Assembly: GCA_043778205.1 (NCBI GenBank)
Contig: JAYWGO010000192.1
Span: 1-34,950 of the forward strand
Source of the DNA: JAAFIP01 sp043778205
GTDB lineage: Bacteria > Pseudomonadota > Gammaproteobacteria > Burkholderiales > Burkholderiaceae_C
Length of the DNA: 34,950 nucleotides
Direction of reading: 5' to 3'
Under the pieces are notes generated by a model that was not told the DNA's origin, did not search any database, and worked only from the letters and a program-made list of their open reading frames with translations. Shown in pieces: positions 18,557 to 26,181 of this stretch; the first letter of the stretch is position 1; the number at the start of each line of letters is the position of its first letter. Position numbers and translations under genes: made by a program.

Positions 18557-19474
18557 CTAGCGCAGCCGTTTGACCAAACTGGACGTATCCCAACGCCGTC
18601 CACCCATCTGCTGCACATCGGCATAGAACTGGTCTACCAGGGCGGTAACTGGCAAGCGTGCGCCGTTGCGCTTGGCTTCGCCCAGCACCAGCCCCAGATC
18701 TTTGCGCATCCAGTCCACCGCAAAACCAAAGTCAAACTGGTCGGCCACCATGGTTTTGCCTCGGTTGTCTAGCTGCCAGCTTTGCGCTGCGCCTTTGCCA
18801 ATCACGTCCAGCACCAAGTTCACGTCCAAACCGGCTTTTTGGCCAAACGCCACTGCCTCGCTCAGGCCTTGCACCAAGCCTGCAATGCAAATTTGGTTGA
18901 CCATTTTGGTCAGCTGCCCGGCACCGGCTTCGCCCATGTGGGTGAAAGCTTTTGCAAAAGCCATCGCTACCGGCTGGGCTGCGCCAAAGGCGGCTTGGTC
19001 TCCACCGCACATCACTGTGAGCAGACCGTTTTTGGCACCCGCTTCGCCGCCTGATACGGGAGCGTCTACAAAGTGCAGGCCTGCGGCTTTGGCAGCGGCG
19101 TACAGCTCGCGCGCCACGTCGGCAGAGGCCGTGGTGTGGTCTACCAAAATGGCACCGGGCTTCATGCCAGCCAGCGCGCCGCTAGCGTCCCGCTTACCGC
19201 CGCCCAGGCTAGCGCCCAGTACCACGCTGCGCAAGTCGTCGTCGTTGCCTACGCAGCAAAACACCATGTCTGCGTCTTTAACCGCATCTTTAGGCGATAG
19301 CCCGTGTGTGGCCCCAGCGAATGCAGCGCAAAATGCTGCCGATTTAGCCGCGGTGCGGTTGTACACAGCCACTTGGTGGCCCGCACTGTGCAAGTGCCCG
19401 GCCATGGGGTAACCCATCACGCCCAGGCCCAGAAAAGCGACTTTTTTAGCAGGAGTTGGTTCGTAAGTTTTCAT
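18557..19474 (-). CDS. NAD(P)-dependent 3-hydroxyisobutyrate-dehydrogenase-like oxidoreductase
   Basis: The 305-residue product has a Rossmann start KKVAFLGLGVMGYPMAGHL (GxGxxG), the substrate-binding signature DAPVSGGEAGAKNG and the catalytic Lys region GAGQLTKMVNQICIAG. It belongs to the beta-hydroxyacid dehydrogenase family (3-hydroxyisobutyrate dehydrogenase, tartronate semialdehyde reductase). The exact substrate is not decidable here. I start it at ATG 19472-19474 (MKTYEPTPAKK). A frame upstream to 19528 is made of the 8-bp tandem repeat next to the start and is unlikely to be translated. It is third in line after pilT and pilU, 62 bp downstream. Confidence 0.9.
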   Translation of the reverse strand: MKTYEPTPAKKVAFLGLGVMGYPMAGHLHSAGHQVAVYNRTAAKSAAFCAAFAGATHGLSPKDAVKDADMVFCCVGNDDDLRSVVLGASLGGGKRDASGALAGMKPGAILVDHTTASADVARELYAAAKAAGLHFVDAPVSGGEAGAKNGLLTVMCGGDQAAFGAAQPVAMAFAKAFTHMGEAGAGQLTKMVNQICIAGLVQGLSEAVAFGQKAGLDVNLVLDVIGKGAAQSWQLDNRGKTMVADQFDFGFAVDWMRKDLGLVLGEAKRNGARLPVTALVDQFYADVQQMGGRRWDTSSLVKRLR

Positions 19475-19487
19475 TAGGTAATAAAAC

Positions 19488-19519
19488 AATAAGGCAATAA
19501 GGCAATAAGGCAATAAGGC
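19488..19519. repeat. 8-bp tandem repeat, four copies, before the oxidoreductase start
   Basis: AATAAGGC is repeated four times without mismatch (19488-19495, 19496-19503, 19504-19511, 19512-19519). The array ends 13 bp from the start codon at 19472-19474, in the place where the ribosome-binding site would be expected, and lies between pilU and this gene. Confidence 0.95.
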
Positions 19520-19536
19520 AGTCGGCAATCAGAGGC

Positions 19537-20673
19537 TTACATAATTTGCAAATGCTCGGTGCCTGCGGCCAAGTCTACCGTTTTGGCGCGTTGCGAGTTC
19601 AGCTTAATTTGCAGGCGCAGGTCGTTAACCGAGTCGGCGTTGCGCAGTGCGTCTTCAAAGGTGATGGAATTGTTTTCAAAACCGTCAAACAGCGCTTGGT
19701 CAAAGGTTTGCATGCCCAGGTTGCGGCTTTTCTTCATGATTTCTTTGATCTCAGAGACATCGCCTTTGAAAATCAAATCCGAAATCAACGGGGTGTTGAG
19801 CATAATTTCTACCGCCGCAAAACGGCCTTTGCCGTCTTGCTTGGGCACCAAGCGCTGCGAGACCATGGCGCGCAAATTAAGTGACAAGTCCATCAGCAGC
19901 TGGGTGCGGCGCTCTTCGGGGAAGAAGTTAATAATGCGGTCCAGCGCTTGGTTGGCGCTGTTGGCGTGCAGGGTGCACATGCACAGGTGGCCAGTTTCGG
20001 CAAAGGCTACGGCGTGCTCCATGGTTTCGCGGTCGCGCACCTCGCCCATCAAAATCACATCGGGTGCTTGGCGCAGCGTGTTTTTCAGCGCTGCTTCCCA
20101 GCTGTCGGTGTCCAGCCCCACTTCGCGCTGGGTTACAACGCAGTTTTTGTGCGGGTGCACAAACTCTACCGGGTCTTCGATGGTGATGATGTGGCCAAAC
20201 GAATTTTCGTTACGGTGGTCTACCATAGCTGCCAGCGAGGTAGATTTACCAGAGCCGGTGGCACCCACCAGGATCACCAAACCCCGCTTGGTCATGGTCA
20301 CGTCTTTGAGCACTTGCGGCAGGCCCAGCACGTCGATGGTGGGCAGGGTGGCAGGGATGGTTCGCATCACCATGCCCACCTTGCCTTGCTGGATAAAAGC
20401 GTTCACCCGAAAGCGCCCAACGCCAGGGGGCGCAACGGCAAAGTTGCACTCCTTGGTGCGCTCAAACTCAGCGGCTTGCTTGTCGTTCATGATCGAACGG
20501 GCCAGCGCCAGGGTGTGGCCTGCAGTCAGCGGCTGCGGCGAGACTTTGGTGACCTTTCCGTCCACCTTGATGGCGGGCGGAAAGTCGCCGGTGATGAACA
20601 AATCACTGCCATTGCGGCTGACCATCAACTTTAAAAGGTCGTTGATGAATTTACTAGCTTGGTCGCGCTCCAT
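19537..20673 (-). CDS. pilU: Type IV pilus accessory retraction ATPase PilU
   Basis: The 378-residue product has the PilT/PilU ATPase layout: N-terminal domain with SDLFITGDFPPAIKVDGKV, Walker A GATGSGKST, Asp box IITIEDPVEFVHPH, Walker B ILMGEVRDRETM, and the His box CTLHANSANQ. PilU works with PilT to power pilus retraction under load. Position directly behind pilT (20 bp) and a C-terminal tail longer than PilT's support PilU over PilT. AAAGGAG lies about 8 nt before the ATG. Confidence 0.95.
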   Translation of the reverse strand: MERDQASKFINDLLKLMVSRNGSDLFITGDFPPAIKVDGKVTKVSPQPLTAGHTLALARSIMNDKQAAEFERTKECNFAVAPPGVGRFRVNAFIQQGKVGMVMRTIPATLPTIDVLGLPQVLKDVTMTKRGLVILVGATGSGKSTSLAAMVDHRNENSFGHIITIEDPVEFVHPHKNCVVTQREVGLDTDSWEAALKNTLRQAPDVILMGEVRDRETMEHAVAFAETGHLCMCTLHANSANQALDRIINFFPEERRTQLLMDLSLNLRAMVSQRLVPKQDGKGRFAAVEIMLNTPLISDLIFKGDVSEIKEIMKKSRNLGMQTFDQALFDGFENNSITFEDALRNADSVNDLRLQIKLNSQRAKTVDLAAGTEHLQIM

Positions 20674-20693
20674 GAGGCAACTCCTTTAAAAAA

Positions 20694-21737
20694 TTAGCCT
20701 ATAAAGTTGTCAGGGATTTTGGCTTTGCTGCGGGCCTCGGCAGGCGAGATCATGTTGCGTTTGACCAGGTCGGTGAGGTTTTGGTCCAAGGTTTGCATAC
20801 CCACGCTGTTACCAGTTTGGATGGACGAGTACATTTGCGCCACTTTGGCCTCGCGTATCAGGTTACGTATCGCGCTGGTGCCCAGCATAATCTCGTGCGC
20901 CGCCACGCGGCCACTGCCGTCTTTGGTTTTGCACAGGGTTTGCGAGATCACGGCCTGCAACGATTCGGACAGCATCGAGCGGATCATTTCTTTTTCTTCC
21001 GCTGGGAACACGTCAATAATGCGGTCGATGGTTTTGGCCGCACTGGACGTGTGCAGCGTACCAAACACCAAGTGGCCGGTTTCAGCCGCTGTCATGGCCA
21101 GGCGTATGGTTTCCAGGTCGCGCATCTCGCCCACCAAAATAGCGTCAGGGTCTTCGCGCAGGGCTGACTTTAGAGCAGCGGCGAACGACAAGGTCATGGG
21201 GCCAACCTCGCGCTGGTTTATCAGGCATTTTTTAGACTCGTGCACAAACTCGATCGGGTCTTCTACGGTCAAAATATGGCCATATTCGGTCTCGTTGAGG
21301 TGGTTCACCATGGCGGCCAGCGTGGTGGACTTGCCTGAACCCGTGGGGCCAGTGACCAGCACCATGCCGCGCGGCTTCATGGCCAGGTCGGCAAAAATCT
21401 TAGGGCAGTTAAGCTGCTCCAGTGTCATAATTTTGGACGGAATGGTACGCAGCACAGCCGCAGCGCCCCGGTTTTGGTTGAATGCGTTGACCCGAAAACG
21501 CGCCAAACCGTCAATTTCAAAGGAAAAGTCAACTTCTAAAAACTCTTCGTACTGCTTGCGCTGCCCGTCGTTCATGATGTCGTACACCATCGCGTGCACC
21601 TGTTTGTGGTCTAGCGGCTCTACGTTAATGCGCCGTACATCGCCGTGCACGCGGATCATTGGGGGCAGGCCGGCGGATAAGTGCAGGTCTGAGGCTTTAT
21701 TCTTAACGCTGAAGGCCAGCAGCTGGGTAATGTCCAT
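20694..21737 (-). CDS. pilT: Type IV pilus retraction ATPase PilT
   Basis: The 347-residue product begins MDITQLLAFSVKNKASDLHLSAGLPPMIRVHGD, the standard PilT opening. It carries Walker A GPTGSGKST, Asp box LTVEDPIEFVHESK, Walker B ILVGEMRDLETI, the His box GTLHTSSAAKTIDR, and the C-terminal AIRNLIREAK (AIRNLIRE motif needed for retraction). It is the hexameric motor for pilus disassembly, twitching and DNA uptake. First gene of a pilT-pilU-(oxidoreductase) run, it diverges from yggS across 67 bp. Confidence 0.97.
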   Translation of the reverse strand: MDITQLLAFSVKNKASDLHLSAGLPPMIRVHGDVRRINVEPLDHKQVHAMVYDIMNDGQRKQYEEFLEVDFSFEIDGLARFRVNAFNQNRGAAAVLRTIPSKIMTLEQLNCPKIFADLAMKPRGMVLVTGPTGSGKSTTLAAMVNHLNETEYGHILTVEDPIEFVHESKKCLINQREVGPMTLSFAAALKSALREDPDAILVGEMRDLETIRLAMTAAETGHLVFGTLHTSSAAKTIDRIIDVFPAEEKEMIRSMLSESLQAVISQTLCKTKDGSGRVAAHEIMLGTSAIRNLIREAKVAQMYSSIQTGNSVGMQTLDQNLTDLVKRNMISPAEARSKAKIPDNFIG

Positions 21738-21804
21738 GGGGTGTGTCCATAATAGTTACATCACGATAAGCAACAACCCTATCGCAACAGAAAAGAAACA
21801 CATT

Positions 21805-22512
21805 ATGGGCATGATTTACCAGAATCTACAAACCGTGCGCGCACAGATTGACGCGGCCTGCACAGACTGTGGGCGAAACCCCACCGAAGTGTGCCTTCTG
21901 GCCGTGAGCAAAACCTGGGGCCTGGACGCGGTGCGCGAAGCCTACAGCGCAGGGCAGCGCCAGTTTGGCGAAAACTACGTGCAAGAAGGCGTGGACAAAA
22001 TAGCCCAACTGGCCAGCACGGGGGAGCTGGCAGAGGCGGTATGGCACATGATAGGCCCGGTGCAAAGTAATAAAACCCGCGACGTAGCGGCGCATTTTGC
22101 CTGGGTGCACAGCATAGACCGGCTTAAAACCGCCCAGCGCTTAAGCCAACAGCGCCCGCCCGGCATGGCCCCGCTGCAGGTGTGTATTCAGGTCAATATC
22201 GACAACGGGGCCAATAAGTCGGGCGTAGCGCCCGGTGCTGCGGCGGCGCTGGCCAGCGAGGTAGCTGCACTGCCCCACATGGTGCTGCGCGGTATCATGG
22301 TGATTCCTGAGCCTACTACTGATTTAATAGCTGCCCGTGCAGCATTTGCTTGGGCCAGAACCTTGTTTGAGCAGATAAAACAGGTGCATACGGCCTGTGA
22401 CACCCTGTCGATGGGTATGAGCGCCGATATGGCCGCTGCAGTGCAGTGCGGCAGCACGATGGTGCGGGTGGGCAGCGCTATTTTTGGCCAGCGCGGGGCC
22501 AAAAGCAGCTAA
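21805..22512 (+). CDS. yggS: PLP-homeostasis protein YggS/PipY
   Basis: YggS-family proteins bind pyridoxal phosphate on a single-domain TIM barrel and buffer the cofactor pool. The PLP-lysine is in LLAVSKTWG, and QFGENYVQEG, WHMIGPVQSNKTRDVA, LSMGMSADMAAAVQCGSTMVRVGSAIFG are family blocks. The product is about 235 residues, a normal length. A dispersed repeat copy encodes LIAARAAFAWA between IPEPTTD and RTLFEQIKQ. By comparison with the remembered family spacing it replaces native residues rather than lengthening the protein. The start could also be the ATG two codons on (21811). Beside pilT is a common position for this gene in proteobacteria. The stop overlaps the convergent gene by 4 bp. 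Confidence 0.95.
   Translation: MGMIYQNLQTVRAQIDAACTDCGRNPTEVCLLAVSKTWGLDAVREAYSAGQRQFGENYVQEGVDKIAQLASTGELAEAVWHMIGPVQSNKTRDVAAHFAWVHSIDRLKTAQRLSQQRPPGMAPLQVCIQVNIDNGANKSGVAPGAAAALASEVAALPHMVLRGIMVIPEPTTDLIAARAAFAWARTLFEQIKQVHTACDTLSMGMSADMAAAVQCGSTMVRVGSAIFGQRGAKSS
22324..22356 (+). repeat. Dispersed palindromic element, copy E (inside yggS)
   Basis: TTAATAGCTGCCCGTGCAGC followed by ATTTGCTTGGGCC. It is read in the forward frame as LIAARAAFAWA. It differs from the copy at 841-873 at only two positions. Confidence 0.88.
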
Positions 22513-23543
22513 AACAAACCTGAAGGGCCAAACACTTTTTTGCGCCACCAGCGCGGCAGCCAGCGCCATAGGCCGCGCGACTTAGACTCGGGATGGATGG
22601 CGCGAATCAGCGCCAAGCTGGCCACTGTACGCAGTAGCGCCGGGCGGGTAAGGCGCAGGTGTTTTTGCAGCACATCGGCGGTGTAGGAGCTGGTGTCTAG
22701 TGCTTTAAGCAGGGCTACGCAGTGGTCGCCCAGCGCGCGGTCGCTGAGCTGCGGGTGGCGGCGGTGGGTCAGCGGCTGGCTTAAGTACACACTGGGCACC
22801 ATCTGGGCAAGCAGCCCTTCTGGGCAGCGTTTGGCAAACTCCCACAGCGCACTTTCCAGCGGCAAAATATCAAACGTAGGTGCAGCAAAACCGCTGGACA
22901 TGGGCACAGCCTGCAGGTAGGCGGCTTCTAGCTCGCCTACGGTGCATTCGCCCAGCAGGTGAATGCGCCACTCTTGCGGCTCTATCACCGCCAGCAAGCG
23001 GGCCCCGTTGCTTAGCTGCAGGCGGTGGGTTTTCCAGCGGCTGCGCTGCTCCCAAGCACTGCGGCCCAGCGCGTAGAGCATGCGCAGGCTGATCAGCTCG
23101 TTTTGTATGCGGGCCAAGCCTGCGCTAAGCTCTTGCAGCGCGTCAGGGAAAACCAAAGACACTAGCGCGGTGTAGCCGGTGTCGTTTACTTCGTCCAGAT
23201 CAGGGCTGGCACGGCCCAGCACGCACACGGGGTGGTTGTTATGCCAACCTTGCGCGTCAACCGCCAGCTGGGAATGCTCATAAAAGCTGCTGTGCCCGCT
23301 GCTGTGGTTGCCAGACTGGGAACTAACAATGGGCGTTGGCGCAGATGCACGCGCATAGCGCACGCTGTGGGCATGGGCCAGGTAAATGTCAGACTGCACG
23401 CCTTGCGGGGCCAAACGCCAGCGCACCACCTCACTTAGGCGCTGGGCCGCTTGCATCAGGCGCAAAGCATCAGCCGCCGAAAAGCCCACCGGACGCACAA
23501 ACACCAAAGGTGCCAAACCACCTTGAAATCCAGAATCTACCAA
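22509..23543 (-). CDS. Unrecognised cytoplasmic protein
   Basis: A 344-residue open frame with normal coding character. I do not recognise it. There is no signal peptide or membrane helix. The N-terminal half has alternating strands and helices (LVFVRPVGFSAADALRLMQ; HPVCVLGRASPDLDEVNDTGYTALVSLVFPDALQEL). The C-terminal third (LSDRALGDHCVALLKALDTSSYTADVLQKHLRLTRPALLRTVASLALI) looks like a small helical, winged-helix-like domain before a Trp/Arg-rich tail (RGLWRWLPRWWRKK). The TTG at 23541-23543 is the most upstream start; TTG or GTG codons a little downstream (MAPLVFVRPVG) are equally possible. It is convergent with yggS, sharing CTAA at the stops. Confidence 0.7.
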   Translation of the reverse strand: MVDSGFQGGLAPLVFVRPVGFSAADALRLMQAAQRLSEVVRWRLAPQGVQSDIYLAHAHSVRYARASAPTPIVSSQSGNHSSGHSSFYEHSQLAVDAQGWHNNHPVCVLGRASPDLDEVNDTGYTALVSLVFPDALQELSAGLARIQNELISLRMLYALGRSAWEQRSRWKTHRLQLSNGARLLAVIEPQEWRIHLLGECTVGELEAAYLQAVPMSSGFAAPTFDILPLESALWEFAKRCPEGLLAQMVPSVYLSQPLTHRRHPQLSDRALGDHCVALLKALDTSSYTADVLQKHLRLTRPALLRTVASLALIRAIHPESKSRGLWRWLPRWWRKKVFGPSGLF

Positions 23544-23652
23544 ACCTATTTACCCAACTATTTTGTATGCCCAGTGTGACGCACACCCGGTAGCCCCACC
23601 CTGCGCGCGCAAGCAATATGGTACCCAGCTTTACCCGTTTACCAAGCGCGGC

Positions 23653-23667
23653 GGCACAAAAATTGCA
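23653..23667 (+). promoter_or_regulatory. Possible sigma54 -24/-12 promoter
   Basis: GGCAC, five A bases, then TTGCA gives GG and GC 12 bp apart, as in the consensus TGGCAC-N5-TTGCA, with only the T before GG missing. A short hairpin (GCACG ATAA CGTGC, 23665-23678) overlaps the expected start region. No plus-strand gene follows; the next gene is the oppositely oriented Lrp regulator. It may be chance or drive an antisense or small RNA. Confidence 0.3.
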
Positions 23668-23742
23668 CGATAACGTGCCTACGCCGCAGGCATGTGCTGC
23701 GCACGCTACAGCCCTAGCCCAACCCGACGGTCTTTTGTAGCC

Positions 23743-24225
23743 TCAAAGTACCAGCCGAGTGGTCTCTTTCACCTCTTCCATCACCGCGTAGGTGCGGGTC
23801 TCGCGCACGCCGGGTAGCTGCCACAGGGCAATGGCGGCAAAGTCGCGGTAGGCGGCCATGTCGCGCACGCGGGTTTTGAGCAAATAGTCAAAACCGCCCG
23901 CCACCATATGGCATTCCAGTATTTCAGGGCGGGCTTGGGCGGCGGCTTTGAATTGGTCAAACACCTGGGGCGTAGTGCGCTCTAGCAGCACTTCTACAAA
24001 CACGGTCAGGCCCCGGCCCAGCTTGGCCGGGTTAAGCCGCGCCTCATAGCCCAAAATATAGCCGTCCCGCTGCAGGCGCTGGGTGCGGGCCAGCACAGCG
24101 GTGGGGCTTAAAGCCACCAGCTCGGCCAGCTTAAGGTTGCTGATGCGCCCGTCAGTTTGCAGGGCATTCAAGATTTTCAGGTCAATCTTGTCTAAATCAC
24201 CGTAAATACCGTTAGATGCAGTCAT
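23743..24225 (-). CDS. Lrp/AsnC-family transcription regulator
   Basis: The 160-residue product has an N-terminal winged HTH (LDKIDLKILNALQTDGRISN, then LKLAELVALSPTAVLARTQRLQRDGYILGY) and a C-terminal RAM ligand-binding domain (GLTVFVEVLLE; ECHMVAGGFDYLLKTRVRDMAAY; GVRETRTYAVMEEVKETTRL). In many proteobacteria such a regulator sits beside putA and responds to proline (PutR). Here putA is about 3 kb away, and since this PutA lacks its own DNA-binding domain the pairing is plausible but inferred. ATG 24223-24225 is preceded on the mRNA by a perfect 7-bp hairpin. A GTG one codon upstream is an alternative start. Confidence 0.92.
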   Translation of the reverse strand: MTASNGIYGDLDKIDLKILNALQTDGRISNLKLAELVALSPTAVLARTQRLQRDGYILGYEARLNPAKLGRGLTVFVEVLLERTTPQVFDQFKAAAQARPEILECHMVAGGFDYLLKTRVRDMAAYRDFAAIALWQLPGVRETRTYAVMEEVKETTRLVL

Positions 24226-24226
24226 C

Positions 24227-24243
24227 ACCGCATTTTATGCGGT
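24227..24243 (-). promoter_or_regulatory. Perfect inverted repeat at the Lrp-type gene start
   Basis: ACCGCAT (24227-24233) and ATGCGGT (24237-24243) flank TTT. The element ends one base from the initiator ATG, where it could act either as an autoregulatory operator or as a hairpin over the ribosome-binding region. Confidence 0.5.
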
Positions 24244-24249
24244 GTGGGG

Positions 24250-24939
24250 CTAAAAATCCCGTTGTATTGACTGGTCTAGCTCAGCCAAATGCTGCCGGCC
24301 TGCAGTGCCTGCGGTCTGCACTAGCTGGGTATAGCTGGGCAAGTAGGTTTGCAACTGCGCTTGGGTGCGCAGCGACTCTAGCTCTTTGAGCATGCTGAAG
24401 GCCTGCCCGGGCAGGTAGGTGAGCACAAAGGTGGCCATGGTGTCGGTGATGGCCTGCACGCGCTGGGCTGCCAAGTTTTCTGAGGACTCGGAGGGCGCTT
24501 CACCCAAGTCACCGGGTACTGTGGTGACCCAGTTTTCGGCCTTGCCATAAGCTTGGGCCTGCACACCTTGGGGCAGTTGCTTGGCCAACACACCGTCTCT
24601 GGTGCTCGCTTGGCCTGGATCGGCATAGTTTGCGCCTTCGTAGTTGATCGCGCTGGAGTCGGCAAACTGGCTTGAAGCCGCAAAGCCGCTGTTATCGATG
24701 AAACTGCTGTTGCTTGCAGCATGCTTTTTGTCTTGAATCAAGCCTTCGGCTTCTAGCTGCTTTAGTAGCTGTGCAACATTACCCAGCTTGGCATGCTGAA
24801 TCTCCAACGTGGAAGTGGTAGTTTTACTGTCCACAGCCCGTAGCAGTTTTTTTAGCGTGCCGTCCAGTGTATTGGAGGGGCCAAAGGCGATATAGCGGCC
24901 TTCGATGGTGCGGGTGTAAGTGGGGGCAGTGGACAGCAT
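24250..24939 (-). CDS. Unrecognised protein, possible N-terminal winged-helix
   Basis: The 229-residue product has no signal peptide or membrane span. The N-terminal part (TLDGTLKKLLRAVDSKTTTS; KLGNVAQLLKQLEAEGLIQ) could be a small winged-helix. A Ser/Asn/Ala-rich middle (about residues 75-120) is probably disordered. The C-terminal 70 residues (ITDTMATFVLTYLPGQAFSMLKELESLRTQAQL, then YLPSYTQLVQTAG) are helical. I do not recognise the family. It ends 24 bp before the Lrp-type start on the same strand, so the two may be co-transcribed. Its 5' flank is an unusual run of ATCAA/CTCAA pentamers (24945-24972), which leaves no clear ribosome-binding site. Confidence 0.65.
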   Translation of the reverse strand: MLSTAPTYTRTIEGRYIAFGPSNTLDGTLKKLLRAVDSKTTTSTLEIQHAKLGNVAQLLKQLEAEGLIQDKKHAASNSSFIDNSGFAASSQFADSSAINYEGANYADPGQASTRDGVLAKQLPQGVQAQAYGKAENWVTTVPGDLGEAPSESSENLAAQRVQAITDTMATFVLTYLPGQAFSMLKELESLRTQAQLQTYLPSYTQLVQTAGTAGRQHLAELDQSIQRDF

Positions 24940-25070
24940 AAATTAACTCAAATCAAATCAACTCAACTCAACAAGCAAAATACGTGCAAAATGTTACATA
25001 CCGTTAATCGTACGCTAATTCAGACTCAACAGCACTTAGCCAATTTAGCTATTTTATATAAGTAGTATTG

Positions 25071-25856
25071 CTAATTATGAAGCTTATGCGGTTGCACTTG
25101 GGCATTTTTCCACCGCATAGCCAGCAATGTACCGCCTTGTTTGGGTCGGCTAAAGCGCAGCTGGGCTCCAATCAATTTGCTGCGCACCCGCATGGAGTCA
25201 AGCCCTAAACCCTGGCGCAGAATCACTGCAACCGGCTGGCCCATAGCCTCTAGGGGTACAGCGCGGCTCTCGGGTGGCATGCCCGTGCCGTTGTCGCGCA
25301 AAAGCAGCTCGCGCTGTGCGCCGTGCTGCCACAGTGACAGCTCTAGCGCGCTGGCTTGGCCACTGCGCAGTGCGTTGCTGATGCCCTCTTGCACAATGCG
25401 GTAGAGGTGGTTGGCCATATCTTGGGGTAGCTGTGCCCAATCACCCGTTACCGTGTATTGGCAGCGGATACCGGGCATGGCAGCTACGTCGCTGCACAGC
25501 CGCTGTAGCGCTTGGCACAACGCGCCGGGAGCGCTGCTAATGGGCATGATGCCGCCTGCCAGGTCGCGCGTGGCCTGTACGGCCTGTGCCACCTGTGCGC
25601 TAAGCTGGGTAAGCACTAGGGCGGCTTGGGCGCGGCTGTGTGGGCTGGCAGCCGCTGCACTGGACAGTGGTGCCGCAAACTGGCTTTGCAGATGGCCCAG
25701 CGTGATGGCGATGGCCGCAAGGGTGGAGCCCACACCGTCATGCAACTCGCGGGCTATGTGCGCCTGCTGCGTTTGCAGCGCTTCTAGCAAACGCCGCTCC
25801 ACCATCAAAGATGCAGACAAAGACTGGCGGCGTGGTTGAAGCTGAGGGGAAGCCAT
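25071..25856 (-). CDS. Soluble NarX/UhpB-type sensor histidine kinase
   Basis: The 261-residue product holds only the HisKA_3 dimerisation domain and a HATPase domain. The phospho-acceptor is His39 in ARELHDGVGSTLAAI, the N box is IVQEGISNALRSG, and the G1 box is DNGTGMP. There is no membrane helix, PAS or GAF domain, so the signal must come through another protein or the short N-terminal coil. It diverges from a NarL-type response regulator 325 bp away, its likely partner. No ribosome-binding site is clear at the ATG (25854-25856). Confidence 0.88.
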   Translation of the reverse strand: MASPQLQPRRQSLSASLMVERRLLEALQTQQAHIARELHDGVGSTLAAIAITLGHLQSQFAAPLSSAAAASPHSRAQAALVLTQLSAQVAQAVQATRDLAGGIMPISSAPGALCQALQRLCSDVAAMPGIRCQYTVTGDWAQLPQDMANHLYRIVQEGISNALRSGQASALELSLWQHGAQRELLLRDNGTGMPPESRAVPLEAMGQPVAVILRQGLGLDSMRVRSKLIGAQLRFSRPKQGGTLLAMRWKNAQVQPHKLHN

Positions 25857-26181
25857 GAATTAGTGTTTGTGGGTTGTAAGTGTGTTTTTGCATGCGGCAA
25901 AAATGCAGCGCAGTTATTGCGATAGCAAACTACGTAAACCCCAAGACAACAACGCCGTAAACCCTAGCTAGTTGCTTGTGCGTAAGTAGCAAATTGGGCC
26001 GAGCTACTAATTCGTTATAAGTACATATGCTTATTAGACCTAACTAAGTTAATTTAGCGCCCTGTAATACTGATTTACTTGGCGCAAAATAGCCTGTAGT
26101 GCAATATGGAAGGAACTTGTCGTTAAGGTGCATAGTCCCAAATTTGCAAAGTCGAAAAAATGATAACAACAGGTACACCCC
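25857..26181. other. Divergent control region between kinase and response regulator genes
   Basis: An AT-rich 325-bp region without a convincing gene. It contains GTTAATTTA at 26048-26056, the same 9-mer that occurs as an inverted pair before putA and once at the start of the 24939 gene. A possible degenerate repeat remnant lies at about 25921-25945. TATAAG at about 26017-26022 is a possible -10 box. An out-of-frame ATG at 26160 opens a 26-codon frame that overlaps the response-regulator start. Confidence 0.5.

Noticed and set aside
19559..21740. Long plus-strand open frames opposite pilU and pilT
   Set aside because: They mirror the conserved ATPase genes; the translation has no domain character. 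Only the part from 21805 onward is real (yggS).
25921..25945. Possible further repeat copy (GATAGCAAACTACGTAAACC)
   Set aside because: It resembles the degenerate recG copy at 1590 but lacks the ATTTCCTTGGG tail, so I did not count it as a feature.
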